Source: Streptomyces fagopyri | GTDB lineage: Bacteria; Actinomycetota; Actinomycetes; Streptomycetales; Streptomycetaceae | Direction: 5' to 3' | Assembly: GCF_009498275.1 (NCBI RefSeq) | Contig: NZ_CP045643.1 | Location: forward strand, 7,316,001 to 7,380,000 | Length of the DNA stretch: 64,000 nt | Part shown: in pieces, positions 17,617 to 26,868 of the stretch | Layout: every line of letters begins with the position of its first letter | Position numbering within the stretch: the first letter of the stretch is position 1 | Made by a program: the position numbers and the translations under genes | Notes under the pieces: model-generated | Databases searched by the model: none | What the model saw: only the letters and a program-made list of their open reading frames with translations | What the model was told of the DNA's origin: nothing

Positions 17617-17916
17617 TCACTCCACGTCGGGTCCGTAGACCTCGACCCTGTCCGAAACCCGACGTACGTGGATGCAGTCGCCCGGGCACTCCTTGGCCGA
17701 GTCGGCCACGTCACGCAGAAGCGTCAGCGGTACGGGCGTTGTGGCGCCCGGGGCCTGGAGGAGCTCGTCGTCGGCGCTCTTCACGTACGCCAGGCCGTCG
17801 ATGTCCAGCTCGAAGACCTCCGGTGCGTACTGGGCGCAGATCCCGTCTCCGGTACAGAGATCCTGGTCGATCCAGACCTCCAGCGCCTCATCGCCTGCTG
17901 CGGCCTCCTGCTGCAC
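17617..17916 (-). CDS. Single-cluster ferredoxin with a CxxDxxC motif
   Basis: A small electron carrier of 99 residues. The cluster ligands are in DLCTGDGICAQYAPEVF and AKECPGDCIHV. The first group reads C-x2-D-x2-C, the arrangement seen in Pyrococcus-type ferredoxins where Asp replaces one Cys ligand and the cluster can be 3Fe-4S or 4Fe-4S. The P450-reducing ferredoxins of Streptomyces usually carry another residue at that Asp position. The GTG at 17916 has GGAG eight bases upstream; a GTG six bases earlier would sit too close to it. The gene is divergent from arc. A partner enzyme cannot be deduced. Confidence 0.88.
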   Translation of the reverse strand: MQQEAAAGDEALEVWIDQDLCTGDGICAQYAPEVFELDIDGLAYVKSADDELLQAPGATTPVPLTLLRDVADSAKECPGDCIHVRRVSDRVEVYGPDVE

Positions 17917-18109
17917 GGTCACATCTCCTGCCGTTTCCTGCGTCGAGCGATCCGAAGACTGGGGAATCGGGCCAGCTCTGACGGGTGTTGAACACTTTGA
18001 GCCTACCTCCGTCGGCTTCCCAATCATGTTGGGTGGGTATCCCCCTGGCGTGAGGGAGAGCGCAAGGGTGAAGATCGGACACACCTCGACAGTCTTTGTG
18101 ATCTAGGGG

Positions 18110-18137
18110 TTTCAATCGACACCCACCCAGGTAGGGT
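18110..18137 (+). promoter_or_regulatory. Possible promoter of arc
   Basis: TTTCAA, 16 bases, TAGGGT, ending 38 bp before the arc start. The -10 and the four bases around it (GTAGGGTCTG) recur 37 bp before pup, at 21813-21822. Weak as a promoter on its own; the recurrence is what makes it worth listing. Confidence 0.35.
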
Positions 18138-18175
18138 CTGGAAGCGTCCAGCTCCCCTTGGAGGAGGTGAGGACC

Positions 18176-19942
18176 GTGGCAGCCCACGACGACGACATGA
18201 ACCGCGGCATCCGCCCGGGACGAGGGTCCGATGACCCTGCCGGGCAGGTTGCCTACCTTGAGCAGGAGATCGCCGTCCTGCGACGCAAGCTCGCCGACTC
18301 TCCGCGGCACACGAGGATTCTCGAAGAGCGGATCGTCGAGCTGCAGACCAACCTGGCCGGCGTGTCCGCGCAGAACGAGCGGCTCGCCAACACGCTCCGT
18401 GAGGCCCGCGACCAGATCGTGGCCCTCAAGGAGGAGGTCGACCGGCTCGCGCAGCCGCCGGCGGGCTTCGGTGTCTTCCTCGTGGCGAACGAGGACGGCA
18501 CGGCGGACATCTTCACCGGGGGCCGCAAGCTCCGGGTGAACGTCAGCCCCAGCGTGGAGCTCGAAGAGCTCAGGCGCGGCCAGGAAGTGATGCTCAACGA
18601 AGCCCTCAACGTGGTCGAGGCCATGGAGTACGAGAGCGTCGGCGACATCGTCACCCTCAAGGAGATCCTGGAGGACGGCGAGCGCGCCCTCGTACAGGGG
18701 CACACCGACGAGGAACGGGTGGTCCGGCTCGCCGAACCGCTCCGGGACGTCAATATCCGTCCCGGAGACGCCCTCCTCCTCGAACCCCGTTCCGGCTATG
18801 TCTACGAGATCGTCCCGAAGAGCGAGGTCGAGGAACTCGTCCTCGAAGAGGTCCCGGACATCGGCTACGAGCAGATCGGCGGCCTGGGAAACCAGATCGA
18901 ACTGATCCGCGACGCGGTCGAGCTTCCGTACCTCTACCCCGACCTCTTCAAGGAGCACGAACTGCGGCCGCCCAAGGGCGTGCTGCTCTACGGGCCCCCC
19001 GGATGCGGCAAGACGCTCATCGCCAAGGCGGTCGCCAACTCGCTGGCCAAGAAGGTCGCCGAGGTCACCGGCCAGGCCACCGGCAAGAGCTTCTTCCTGA
19101 ACATCAAGGGCCCCGAGCTCCTGAACAAGTACGTCGGCGAGACCGAGCGACAGATCCGCCTCGTCTTCCAGCGTGCTCGTGAGAAGGCCAGCGAGGGCAC
19201 CCCCGTCATCGTCTTCTTCGACGAGATGGAGTCCCTCTTCCGCACCCGTGGATCGGGCGTCAGCTCGGACGTGGAGAACACCATCGTCCCCCAGCTGCTC
19301 GCCGAGATCGACGGCGTGGAGGGCCTGGAGAACGTGGTCGTGATCGGTGCCTCGAACCGTGAGGACATGATCGACCCCGCGATCCTGCGCCCCGGACGAC
19401 TCGATGTGAAGATCAAGATCGAGCGTCCGGACGCCGAGGCCGCCAAGGACATCTTCGCGAAGTACCTCACCCAGCGGCTTCCGCTGCACTCCGACGACCT
19501 CGGAGAGCACGGCGGGGACCGGGCGGCCACCGTCCACGGCATGATCCAGACCGCCGTGGAGCAGATGTACGCCGAATCCGAGGAGAACCGCTTCCTCGAG
19601 GTCACCTACGCCAATGGCGACAAGGAAGTCCTGTATTTCAAGGACTTCAATTCCGGCGCCATGATCGAGAACATCGTGGGCCGCGCAAAGAAGGCGGCCA
19701 TCAAGGCCTTCCTCGAACAGAACCAGAAGGGCCTCCGGGTCTCCCACCTCCTCCAGGCGTGCGTGGACGAGTTCAAGGAGAACGAGGACCTGCCGAACAC
19801 CACCAACCCGGACGACTGGGCCAGGATCTCCGGAAAGAAGGGCGAACGGATTGTTTACATCCGTACGCTCGTCACCGGAAAGCAGGGCGCGGACACCGGA
19901 CGCTCCATCGACACGGTGGCCAACACCGGTCAGTACCTGTAA
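18176..19942 (+). CDS. arc: Proteasome-associated AAA+ ATPase ARC/Mpa
   Basis: Hexameric unfoldase that captures pupylated proteins and feeds them to the 20S core. The 588 residues hold an N-terminal coiled coil (about 15-85) that binds Pup, the tandem OB region, and one AAA module with Walker A GPPGCGKT near 272, Walker B FFDEME near 347 and the Arg-finger region around [10 protein letters not shown]. The C-terminus ends in QYL, the tail that docks into the proteasome alpha ring and opens its gate. The GTG at 18176 follows GGAGGTGAGG; an ATG 18 bp earlier overlaps that site. It is the first gene of the Pup-proteasome block, with dop 234 bp downstream. Confidence 0.97.
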   Translation: MAAHDDDMNRGIRPGRGSDDPAGQVAYLEQEIAVLRRKLADSPRHTRILEERIVELQTNLAGVSAQNERLANTLREARDQIVALKEEVDRLAQPPAGFGVFLVANEDGTADIFTGGRKLRVNVSPSVELEELRRGQEVMLNEALNVVEAMEYESVGDIVTLKEILEDGERALVQGHTDEERVVRLAEPLRDVNIRPGDALLLEPRSGYVYEIVPKSEVEELVLEEVPDIGYEQIGGLGNQIELIRDAVELPYLYPDLFKEHELRPPKGVLLYGPPGCGKTLIAKAVANSLAKKVAEVTGQATGKSFFLNIKGPELLNKYVGETERQIRLVFQRAREKASEGTPVIVFFDEMESLFRTRGSGVSSDVENTIVPQLLAEIDGVEGLENVVVIGASNREDMIDPAILRPGRLDVKIKIERPDAEAAKDIFAKYLTQRLPLHSDDLGEHGGDRAATVHGMIQTAVEQMYAESEENRFLEVTYANGDKEVLYFKDFNSGAMIENIVGRAKKAAIKAFLEQNQKGLRVSHLLQACVDEFKENEDLPNTTNPDDWARISGKKGERIVYIRTLVTGKQGADTGRSIDTVANTGQYL

Positions 19943-19951
19943 AAGCCAGGG

Positions 19952-19986
19952 CGGCTGCGGGTGCCCTCCACGGGTATCCGCAGCCG
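19952..19986 (+). terminator. Hairpin after arc
   Basis: CGGCTGCGG (19952-19960) pairs with CCGCAGCCG (19978-19986); the 17-base loop can form a small inner CCC/GGG stem. It begins 10 bp after the arc stop, so arc may be partly separated from dop transcriptionally. Confidence 0.6.
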
Positions 19987-20176
19987 ACTGCTTTCCGGGG
20001 CACGGCTGGAGCACAGCAATGACGCAAATGATCTCCCCACCAGCGCAGAGGCGTTCTAGGCTCTTTCGTACCGCCGAGTCGCGCGTTGCGGGGACGGGCA
20101 CCGCACACGCACCGGAGCACCAGCGGTACTTGAGCAGCGCCCCCGACCGAGGGCGCCGCCGGGCAAGGAGGGCCGC

Positions 20177-21688
20177 ATGACCGTACGGCGAGTAATGGGC
20201 ATCGAGACGGAGTACGGGATCTCCGTCGCCGGCCACCCCAACGCCAATGCCATGCTCACCTCGTCCCAGATCGTCAACGCGTACGCGGCGGCGATGCACC
20301 GGGCGCGCCGCGCCCGCTGGGACTTCGAGGAGGAGAACCCGCTGCGGGACGCGCGAGGCTTCGACCTCGCCCGCGAGGCCGCCGACTCCAGCCAGCTCAC
20401 CGACGAGGACATCGGCCTGGCCAATGTCATCCTCACCAATGGCGCACGGCTGTACGTGGACCACGCGCACCCGGAGTACAGCTCTCCCGAGGTCACCAAC
20501 CCGTGGGACGCGGTCCTGTGGGACAAGGCCGGCGAGCGCATCATGGCGGAGGCCGCGGAACGGGCGGCCCAGCTCCCCGGCGCCCAGCCGATCCACCTCT
20601 ACAAGAACAACACCGACAACAAGGGCGCCTCGTACGGCACGCACGAGAACTATCTGATGAAGCGGGAGACCCCCTTCTCGGACATCGTGCGCCACCTCAC
20701 GCCGTTCTTCGTGTCCCGCCAGGTCGTCACCGGAGCGGGCCGCGTCGGTATCGGCCAGGACGGCCACGAGCACGGCTTCCAGCTCAGTCAGCGGGCCGAC
20801 TACTTCGAGGTCGAGGTGGGCCTGGAGACCACGCTGAAGCGCCCCATCATCAACACCCGCGACGAGCCGCACGCGGACGCCGAGAAGTACCGCAGGCTGC
20901 ACGTGATCATCGGTGACGCGAACCTGTCGGAGATCTCGACCTATCTGAAGCTGGGCACGACCGCCCTGGTCCTGTCCATGATCGAGGACGGCTTCATCGC
21001 CGTCGACCTGGCGGTCGACCAGCCGGTGCGCACGCTGCACCAGGTCTCGCACGACCCCACCCTGAAGCGGCTCGTCACGCTGCGCAGCGGACGCACGCTG
21101 ACCGCGGTGCAGCTCCAGATGGAGTATTTCGAGCTGGCGCGCAAGTACGTGGAGGAGCGGCTCGGGGCGGACGCCGACGACCAGACCAAGGACGTACTGG
21201 TCCGCTGGGAGGACACCCTCAACCGTCTGGAGAACGACCCGATGAGCCTCGCCGGCGAGCTCGACTGGGTCGCCAAGCGGGAGCTCATGGAGGGCTACCG
21301 GCGCCGTGACGACCTCGACTGGGATGCCGCCCGGCTGCACCTGGTCGACCTCCAGTACGCCGACGTCCGCGCCGAGAAGGGCCTGTACAACCGTCTGGCC
21401 GCCCGCGGCAAGATGAAGCGCCTGCTGGACGAGTCGGACGTCGAGCGGGCGCGGACGAAGCCGCCCGAGGACACGCGCGCGTACTTCCGCGGCCGGTGTC
21501 TCGAACAGTACGCGGACGACGTGGCGGCGGCCTCCTGGGACTCGGTGATCTTCGATCTGCCCGGCAGGGACTCGCTCCAGCGCGTTCCAACCCTGGAGCC
21601 GCTTCGCGGAACGCGTAATCACGTCAAGGAGCTCCTCGATCGCTGCCGCACGGCGGAAGACCTGGTCAAGGTCCTCTCGGGCGGCTGA
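20177..21688 (+). CDS. dop: Pup deamidase/depupylase Dop
   Basis: Deamidates the C-terminal Gln of Pup so it can be ligated, and removes Pup from modified proteins. The 503-residue protein starts with the glutamine-synthetase-like ATP motif [11 protein letters not shown], and the catalytic Asp lies in [15 protein letters not shown]. Between them is an insert of about 40 residues ([16 protein letters not shown] region), the Dop-loop that the related ligase PafA lacks. [23 protein letters not shown] is shared with PafA. The ATG at 20177 follows AAGGAGG. Encoding a deamidase fits the Pup gene here, which ends in Gln. Confidence 0.97.
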   Translation: MTVRRVMGIETEYGISVAGHPNANAMLTSSQIVNAYAAAMHRARRARWDFEEENPLRDARGFDLAREAADSSQLTDEDIGLANVILTNGARLYVDHAHPEYSSPEVTNPWDAVLWDKAGERIMAEAAERAAQLPGAQPIHLYKNNTDNKGASYGTHENYLMKRETPFSDIVRHLTPFFVSRQVVTGAGRVGIGQDGHEHGFQLSQRADYFEVEVGLETTLKRPIINTRDEPHADAEKYRRLHVIIGDANLSEISTYLKLGTTALVLSMIEDGFIAVDLAVDQPVRTLHQVSHDPTLKRLVTLRSGRTLTAVQLQMEYFELARKYVEERLGADADDQTKDVLVRWEDTLNRLENDPMSLAGELDWVAKRELMEGYRRRDDLDWDAARLHLVDLQYADVRAEKGLYNRLAARGKMKRLLDESDVERARTKPPEDTRAYFRGRCLEQYADDVAAASWDSVIFDLPGRDSLQRVPTLEPLRGTRNHVKELLDRCRTAEDLVKVLSGG

Positions 21689-21855
21689 GCGGGGCCGTAC
21701 GGGGCCCTGGGGCCCCGTCGGCGCATCGGGGTGGAAAAAGGCGACGTCCGGGAATCATCGAGGTGACCCCCGGACGTTGTAGCAACTGCGGGGCCGATGT
21801 CGGACCCTGCTTGTAGGGTCTGATCAAGAACGTCGAACCGAGCGGGGTGAGGGTT

Positions 21856-22074
21856 ATGGCGACCAAGGACACCGGCGGCGGACAGCAGAAGGCGACGCGT
21901 TCCACCGAGGAGGTCGAGGAGCAGGCGCAGGACGCGCAGGCCACGGACGACCTCAAGGAACGCCAGGAGAAGCTGAGCGACGACGTCGACTCGGTTCTGG
22001 ACGAGATCGACGACGTCCTCGAGGAGAACGCCGAGGACTTCGTGAGGTCCTTCGTCCAGAAGGGTGGCCAGTAA
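21856..22074 (+). CDS. pup: Prokaryotic ubiquitin-like protein Pup
   Basis: A 72-residue intrinsically disordered tag joined through its C-terminal residue to lysines of target proteins. The N-terminal half is polar and charged, the middle (LKERQEKLSDDVDSVLDEID) is the helix-forming segment bound by ARC, and the end is VQKGGQ. The terminal Gln must be converted to Glu by Dop before PafA can use it. The ATG at 21856 follows GGTGAGG; a GTG nine bases earlier lies within that site. GTAGGGTCTG, also found before arc, sits 34 bp upstream and may be part of its promoter. Confidence 0.97.
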   Translation: MATKDTGGGQQKATRSTEEVEEQAQDAQATDDLKERQEKLSDDVDSVLDEIDDVLEENAEDFVRSFVQKGGQ

Positions 22075-22522
22075 GCCGCCTTTCCTTCGAATCGAAGGTT
22101 CGGCATCAAGGCGACCCAGGGTCGCCAGGGCTGAGTGTGAAGTGTCGCTCGCGGTGCGGCTGTGGCCGGGCCGCGAGCGGTCTTCGCGGACCGGGGCGTC
22201 GCCTACGTGTGACGCCACCGCTGAGCGCGTCCGTGTACGCGTCCTCCGAGGAGCGTGTCCAAAAGCCGGGTTCTTCGGAACCCGACATGAGGATCGCCCG
22301 TTTCCGGGGCTCCGCGTGATCTGTTCGAAAGCTGCCTCCGTTCATGTGGATCAATGCCACCGGACGGGTAGGGTCCGTGGCGTACTGTGCTTCAACTGCA
22401 ATTCGGCCATCGGCAAGTTGGGAGTTGATCCCGACGCTGTTCGTCGGGCTGCCGCCTACTTGGAAGGATCCCCGTGGAAGCCAACACTCGTAGCACCGGG
22501 CGTCTACCGGCTGCCTTCCTGA
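22064..22522 (+). pseudogene. Degenerate endonuclease VII-like gene between pup and prcB
   Basis: The last 60 or so residues of this 152-codon frame (VHVDQCHRTGRVRGVLCFNC, then NSAIGKLG and AAAYLEG) match the zinc/His endonuclease VII fold that is common at this position in Streptomyces. Two landmark residues look lost: the expected HVDHCH reads HVDQCH, and the first Cys of the upstream zinc pair is Arg (LRVICSK). The upstream 90 codons resemble no part of the family, and codon third positions are less GC-rich than in the neighbours. The frame overlaps the last 11 bp of pup and the first 49 bp of prcB. Decay of the N-terminal half is inferred; a divergent but working protein is possible. Confidence 0.5.
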
Positions 22523-23319
22523 CGCCCGGGTCGTCGTCCTTCATGGACTTCCTGTCCGAGCACCAGCCGGAGATGCTCCCGGGCAGGCGGCAGCTGCCGC
22601 CCGTGCAGGGCGTGATCGAGGCGCCGCACGGCACGACCATCGTCGCCGTCACCTTCCCCGGCGGAGTCGTCCTCGCCGGCGACCGCCGGGCCACGATGGG
22701 CAACATGATCGCCCAGCGCGACATCGAGAAGGTCTTCCCGGCCGACGAGTACTCGGCGGTGGGCATCGCCGGTACGGCGGGTCTGGCCGTCGAGATGGTC
22801 AAGCTGTTCCAGTTGGAGCTGGAGCACTTCGAGAAGGTCGAGGGCGCCACGCTCTCCCTGGAGGGCAAGGCCAACCGCCTCTCCACCATGATCCGTTCCA
22901 ACCTCGGCATGGCCATGCAGGGCCTCGCCGTGGTGCCCCTCTTCGCGGGCTACGACGTGGACCGCGAGAAGGGCCGCATCTTCTCCTACGACGTCACCGG
23001 CGGCCGCTCCGAGGAGCACGGGTACGCCGCCACCGGCTCCGGCTCGATCTTCGCGCGCGGTGCCATGAAGAAGCTGTACAGCAGCGACCTGACCGAGGAG
23101 CAGGCCACCACCCTGGTCATCCAGGCGCTGTACGACGCGGCCGACGACGACTCGGCAACGGGCGGTCCCGATGTCGCCCGCCGGATCTACCCGATCGTCA
23201 CCGTGATCACCGAAGAGGGATTCCGCCGTCTCACCGAGGAGGAGTCCGCGGAGATCGCCCGCGCGATCCTGGAGCGGCGCCTGACGCAGCCGGACGGCCC
23301 GCGGGCCGCGCTGCTCTGA
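22474..23319 (+). CDS. prcB: 20S proteasome beta subunit PrcB
   Basis: Catalytic subunit of the 20S core. The 281-residue precursor has a propeptide of about 53 residues; autocleavage in [12 protein letters not shown] exposes the N-terminal threonine nucleophile at position 54. The active-site Asp and Lys are visible in [11 protein letters not shown] and EKVFPAD, and GSGSIFARG carries the conserved Ser region. The GTG at 22474 follows AAGGA and lies inside the tail of the endonuclease VII-like frame, so the prcB ribosome site overlaps that older coding sequence. prcA follows 57 bp downstream. Confidence 0.97.
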   Translation: MEANTRSTGRLPAAFLTPGSSSFMDFLSEHQPEMLPGRRQLPPVQGVIEAPHGTTIVAVTFPGGVVLAGDRRATMGNMIAQRDIEKVFPADEYSAVGIAGTAGLAVEMVKLFQLELEHFEKVEGATLSLEGKANRLSTMIRSNLGMAMQGLAVVPLFAGYDVDREKGRIFSYDVTGGRSEEHGYAATGSGSIFARGAMKKLYSSDLTEEQATTLVIQALYDAADDDSATGGPDVARRIYPIVTVITEEGFRRLTEEESAEIARAILERRLTQPDGPRAALL

Positions 23320-23376
23320 GCCCGGTCTCTTTGCCCAGGTGACCCTGTGACTTCGACAGAAAGGGACGGATAACCG

Positions 23377-24123
23377 GTGTCGACGCCGTTCTATGTCTCA
23401 CCCCAGCAGGCCATGGCCGACCGTGCGGAGTACGCCCGCAAGGGCATCGCCCGCGGTCGCAGCCTCGTCGTGCTGCAGTACGCCGACGGCATCGTGTTCG
23501 TCGGCGAGAACCCGTCCCGCGCGCTGCACAAGTTCAGCGAGATCTACGACCGGATCGGCTTCGCGGCCGCCGGCAAGTACAACGAGTACGAGAACCTGCG
23601 GATCGGCGGTGTGCGCTACGCCGATCTGCGCGGTTACACCTACGACCGCGACGACGTGACCGCGCGCGGCCTGGCCAACGTGTACGCCCAGACGCTGGGC
23701 ACGATCTTCTCCAGCGCGGCCGAGAAGCCGTACGAGGTGGAACTCGTGGTCGCCGAGGTGGGGGAGACCCCTGACGGTGACCAGATCTACCGGCTGCCGC
23801 ACGACGGATCGATCGTGGACGAGCACGGGTCGGTCGCGGTCGGCGGCAACGCCGAGCAGATCAGCAGCTATCTGGACCAGCGCCATCAGGACGGCATGTC
23901 GCTGGCCGAGGCGCTGAAGCTGGCCGTGCAGTCGCTGTCGCGCGAGCCGAACGGCGGTGAGCGGGAGATCCCCGCCGAGCGCCTTGAGGTGGCGATCCTG
24001 GACCGTACGCGCCCGCAGCAGCGCAAGTTCAAGCGCATCGTCGGGCGCCAGCTGGCCCGTCTGCTGGAAGAGGGCGGCGCGTCCACCGCCACCGAGGCCG
24101 AGGACCCCGAAGACGACGAGTGA
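23377..24123 (+). CDS. prcA: 20S proteasome alpha subunit PrcA
   Basis: Structural outer-ring subunit that assembles with PrcB as four stacked heptamers and docks the ARC tail. The 248 residues start [29 protein letters not shown], the actinobacterial alpha-type N-terminal gate helix, and contain the alpha-subunit core up to [11 protein letters not shown]. The tail is acidic (EAEDPEDDE). The GTG at 23377 has only a moderate AAAGGGACGG upstream, so coupling to prcB translation is plausible. Together with prcB this is a complete core particle. Confidence 0.97.
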   Translation: MSTPFYVSPQQAMADRAEYARKGIARGRSLVVLQYADGIVFVGENPSRALHKFSEIYDRIGFAAAGKYNEYENLRIGGVRYADLRGYTYDRDDVTARGLANVYAQTLGTIFSSAAEKPYEVELVVAEVGETPDGDQIYRLPHDGSIVDEHGSVAVGGNAEQISSYLDQRHQDGMSLAEALKLAVQSLSREPNGGEREIPAERLEVAILDRTRPQQRKFKRIVGRQLARLLEEGGASTATEAEDPEDDE

Positions 24124-24290
24124 CCCCGCTCGCGCCCCGCGCACCGGTCGTCCGGTGGGCGGGGCGCAGTCATGTCCGGGCGGCCTCGGACACCGAGGGC
24201 ACTCCGCGACGCCCGTCCGGCAGGCGGGCCGGGCCGAGTCGGCCCCCTCCCTCCGGACACGGCGGCCGGCCGCGAGGACTTCCGCCCCTC

Positions 24291-24401
24291 ACGCCGGGAG
24301 CACACGCCGGACGCCGCTCTCCGGTCCCGGGGAACGCCGGGAGCACACGCCGGACGCCGCACCCCGGCTGCGGGGAACGGCGGGAGCACGCGCCCTGCGC
24401 C
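24291..24401. repeat. 43-bp tandem repeat downstream of prcA
   Basis: Two full 43-bp units (24291-24333, 24334-24376) whose first 27 bases are identical, plus a diverged third unit to about 24401. The gap between prcA and the LacI gene (about 344 bp) contains this array, the 20-bp duplication that follows, and no gene. Confidence 0.7.
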
Positions 24402-24410
24402 GGTCCTCGA

Positions 24411-24450
24411 CGGACGGAGGGGCGGGCGGACGGACGGAGGGGCGGGCGGA
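24411..24450. repeat. Exact 20-bp tandem duplication
   Basis: CGGACGGAGGGGCGGGCGGA occurs twice head to tail with no mismatch, just after the LacI-type gene's stop on the opposite strand. Exact identity suggests a recent slippage event. Confidence 0.75.
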
Positions 24451-24467
24451 CGTCGCCCACCGTGGCG

Positions 24468-25478
24468 CTAGCGAGGCGGCGCCGTGGAGCCCCGTACGAC
24501 CAGTTCGACCGGGATGTCGCCCTCGGGCGGTGTGCGGCCGTCCAGGACGGCGAGGAGGGCCTCCATGCCCCGTTCGCCGAACAGCTCGGCGTCCAGGCGG
24601 ACCGTGGTCAGCTCGGGGTCGAGCGCGCGGGCGAGCGCCAGGTCGTCGAGCCCCGTGATCGAGAGGTCGTCGGGCACCCGCAGGCCCAGTCGGCGGGCCG
24701 CCTTGTAGGCGCCGGCCGCGAGGTTGTCGTCGTCGCACACCAGGGCCGTGGGCCGGGGCCCTGGCGCGGACAGGGCCGTCTCCGCGGCGGCACGGGAGTG
24801 TTCGATGGAGATCGGGGCGCGGGCGGTGCGCAGCCGTGTGCCCGGGACGGCCTCCAGCCGGGCGGCCAGTTCACGGGCGCGCACCTCGAAGGTCCAGGAC
24901 GCGATGTCCGCCCCCAGGTGCAGGAAGCGGCGGTGCCCGAGAGCCAGCAGATGGTCCGCCACCTGGCGTACGCCGTCCCTGATGTCGAGGTTGACGGTGG
25001 CCGCGCCCAGGCTGCCCGCCGGGTCGCTGTCCAGCATCACGAGGGGCAGCTGGTCGCCCCGGATCGCCGTGAGCGCGTCCGCGGCCATGGAGGAGGCGAT
25101 GACACCGTCCAGAGCCGCCCGCGCGGAACCGAACGGGTCCCGGGCGGGCCCGATGCCCGCGGGTGACGGATAGAGGACCACGCCGAAGCCGTGCGCGGAG
25201 GCCACCCGCGCGGCGCCGGTGTAGACCCCCGCGAAGAACTCCGTAGTGAGCGCCGGGACCACCAGGAGGACCGTGCGGGTGCGGCCGAGACGGAGGTTGC
25301 GGGCGGCCAGGTTCGGACGGTAGCCGAGGTCCCGGGCGGCCTCCCGGACCCGGTCCGCCGTCGCCTCGGAGACCCGGCCGCGCCACTTCTCGCCCAGCAC
25401 GAGGGAGACCGCGGCCTGGGAGACCCCCGCGGCCTGGGCGACGTCCCGGCTCGTGGGGCGCGTGCTGGCTCGTGCCAC
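24468..25478 (-). CDS. LacI-family transcriptional regulator
   Basis: A repressor of 336 residues. The N-terminal helix-turn-helix is SRDVAQAAGVSQAAVSLVLG with the hinge NLAARNLRLGRTRTV, followed by a periplasmic-binding-like effector domain (sugar-type ligands are usual). The GTG at 25478 has GGAG ten bases upstream. It is divergent from the MFS gene with 121 bp between the starts, and a doubled TACGTA element lies in that gap, so it probably represses the transporter and itself. The effector is unknown. The pair interrupts the proteasome block between prcA and pafA; I recall the same arrangement in S. coelicolor, so it is probably an old insertion. Confidence 0.92.
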   Translation of the reverse strand: MARASTRPTSRDVAQAAGVSQAAVSLVLGEKWRGRVSEATADRVREAARDLGYRPNLAARNLRLGRTRTVLLVVPALTTEFFAGVYTGAARVASAHGFGVVLYPSPAGIGPARDPFGSARAALDGVIASSMAADALTAIRGDQLPLVMLDSDPAGSLGAATVNLDIRDGVRQVADHLLALGHRRFLHLGADIASWTFEVRARELAARLEAVPGTRLRTARAPISIEHSRAAAETALSAPGPRPTALVCDDDNLAAGAYKAARRLGLRVPDDLSITGLDDLALARALDPELTTVRLDAELFGERGMEALLAVLDGRTPPEGDIPVELVVRGSTAPPR

Positions 25479-25522
25479 CGGCGACCTGCTCCTTCGTCTG
25501 GACTCGCGGACTGGGCACATGG

Positions 25523-25551
25523 TACGTATGGCGGAGGACGTTATACGTAAC
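25523..25551. promoter_or_regulatory. Paired TACGTA elements, candidate LacI-family operator
   Basis: TACGTA occurs at 25523 and again at 25544, 21 bp apart (two helical turns). The second copy sits inside GTTATACGTAAC, whose outer bases are also complementary. The location between the divergent LacI and MFS genes is where a shared operator is expected. Confidence 0.45.
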
Positions 25552-25599
25552 ACTGGCAGCTCCGGGTCGCCTCGGGCGCTCGGCGGAGAAGGCGGGAAC

Positions 25600-26859
25600 A
25601 TGGCCGCGGGATACCTGGAGATCCTCAGGGCGAGGCATGCCGCCCGGCTGCTCGCCGGCACGCTCACCGGGCGGCTGCCGAACGCGACCGCCGCCATCGC
25701 GGTCGTGCTCTTCATCCGGGCCGAGGGCGGCACGTACGGCCTGGCCGGGGCCCTCGCCGCCGTGTACGGGGTGGCCAACGCCGTGGGTCAGCCGCTGCTC
25801 GGGCGCCTCGTGGACGTCCACGGGCAGCCGCGCGTCCAGTTGCCCGCCGCCCTGGTCTCGGCCCTCGGCATGGCCGTGTTCGCCCTCTCGGGCACCGACC
25901 CGCTGCCGGTCGCCTACGCCTCCATGGTGGTCGCCGGACTCTTCACGCCGCCGCTGGAGGGCGGGCTGCGTGCCCTGTGGCCCTCCGTACTGCGCCGCGA
26001 GGACCAGGTGCACACCGCCTACGCGATGGACGCCGTGGCCCAGGAGGTCATGTTCACCGTCGGGCCCCTGCTGGTGACACTCTTCGTGGCGCTCTGGTCC
26101 GCGCAGGCCGCGCTGCTGATCCTGAACGGCATCGGGGTACTGGGCGCCCTCTGGGTGGTCGTCTCGCCGCCTTCGCGCGCGTGGCGATCGGCGCCGCGCG
26201 AGGCGCACTGGCTCGGCGCGCTGCGCTCACCGGGGCTGCTGGCCCTGCTCGGCGCGTTCCTGTTCGTGGGGACGGCGCTCGGTTCGATCACGGTCGCCGC
26301 CGTGTCGTACGCCGACGACCACGGCGGGGACGCGGTGTACGGCTGGCTGATGGCGGCCCTGGGCCTCGGCGCGCTCGTCGGTGGCACGGTGTACGGGGCG
26401 CGGCGGTGGACCGGTGCGCCCGAGCGGCGACTGCGGGTGCTGGTGGCCTTCCTGGCGGTGTGTTACCTGCCGCTCCTGCTGATGCCGGGCGCGGTCGCCA
26501 TGACGGCCCTCACGGCCCTCGCCGGCGTGTTCCTGGCGCCCTGCATCGCCTGCGCGTTCATCATCGTCGACCGGCACGCCCCGAAGGGCACCGTCACCGA
26601 GGCGTTCTCCTGGCTTGTGACCACGTTCACCGTGGGCGCGTCGGTCGGAACGGGCCTCGCGGGCCCGGTCGTGGAGTGGGGCGGGGCCGTCTGGGGCTTC
26701 GCCGTCCCGGGTGCCGCGGGAGCCGCCGCGCTGGTGGTTCTGCTGGCCACGGGGCGGGTCCTCGCAGCTACCGGCGACGGTGCGGTAGTTGCGGTCTCAT
26801 CGGAAAATGATCCAAACCGTGCCGTCGAACCCCGTTTCAGCTCGGGGGATCGGGCGTAA
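25600..26859 (+). CDS. Major facilitator superfamily transporter
   Basis: Integral-membrane transporter of 419 residues with about twelve hydrophobic spans. The cytoplasmic loop after the second span reads GRLVDVHGQPR, a variant of the MFS signature. I cannot name the substrate; drug or sugar efflux types both fit. The ATG at 25600 follows GGAGAAGG; a longer frame would overlap the LacI gene start. It ends 9 bp before pafA, so the two are probably on one transcript and pafA translation may depend on ribosomes finishing this gene. Confidence 0.85.
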   Translation: MAAGYLEILRARHAARLLAGTLTGRLPNATAAIAVVLFIRAEGGTYGLAGALAAVYGVANAVGQPLLGRLVDVHGQPRVQLPAALVSALGMAVFALSGTDPLPVAYASMVVAGLFTPPLEGGLRALWPSVLRREDQVHTAYAMDAVAQEVMFTVGPLLVTLFVALWSAQAALLILNGIGVLGALWVVVSPPSRAWRSAPREAHWLGALRSPGLLALLGAFLFVGTALGSITVAAVSYADDHGGDAVYGWLMAALGLGALVGGTVYGARRWTGAPERRLRVLVAFLAVCYLPLLLMPGAVAMTALTALAGVFLAPCIACAFIIVDRHAPKGTVTEAFSWLVTTFTVGASVGTGLAGPVVEWGGAVWGFAVPGAAGAAALVVLLATGRVLAATGDGAVVAVSSENDPNRAVEPRFSSGDRA

Positions 26860-26868
26860 TGTTCAGTC

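Noticed and set aside
26039..26860. LacI/MFS pair as a recent horizontally acquired insertion in the proteasome cluster
   Set aside because: Base composition and codon use match the neighbours, there are no repeats or integrase remnants at the borders, and I recall the same arrangement in S. coelicolor.
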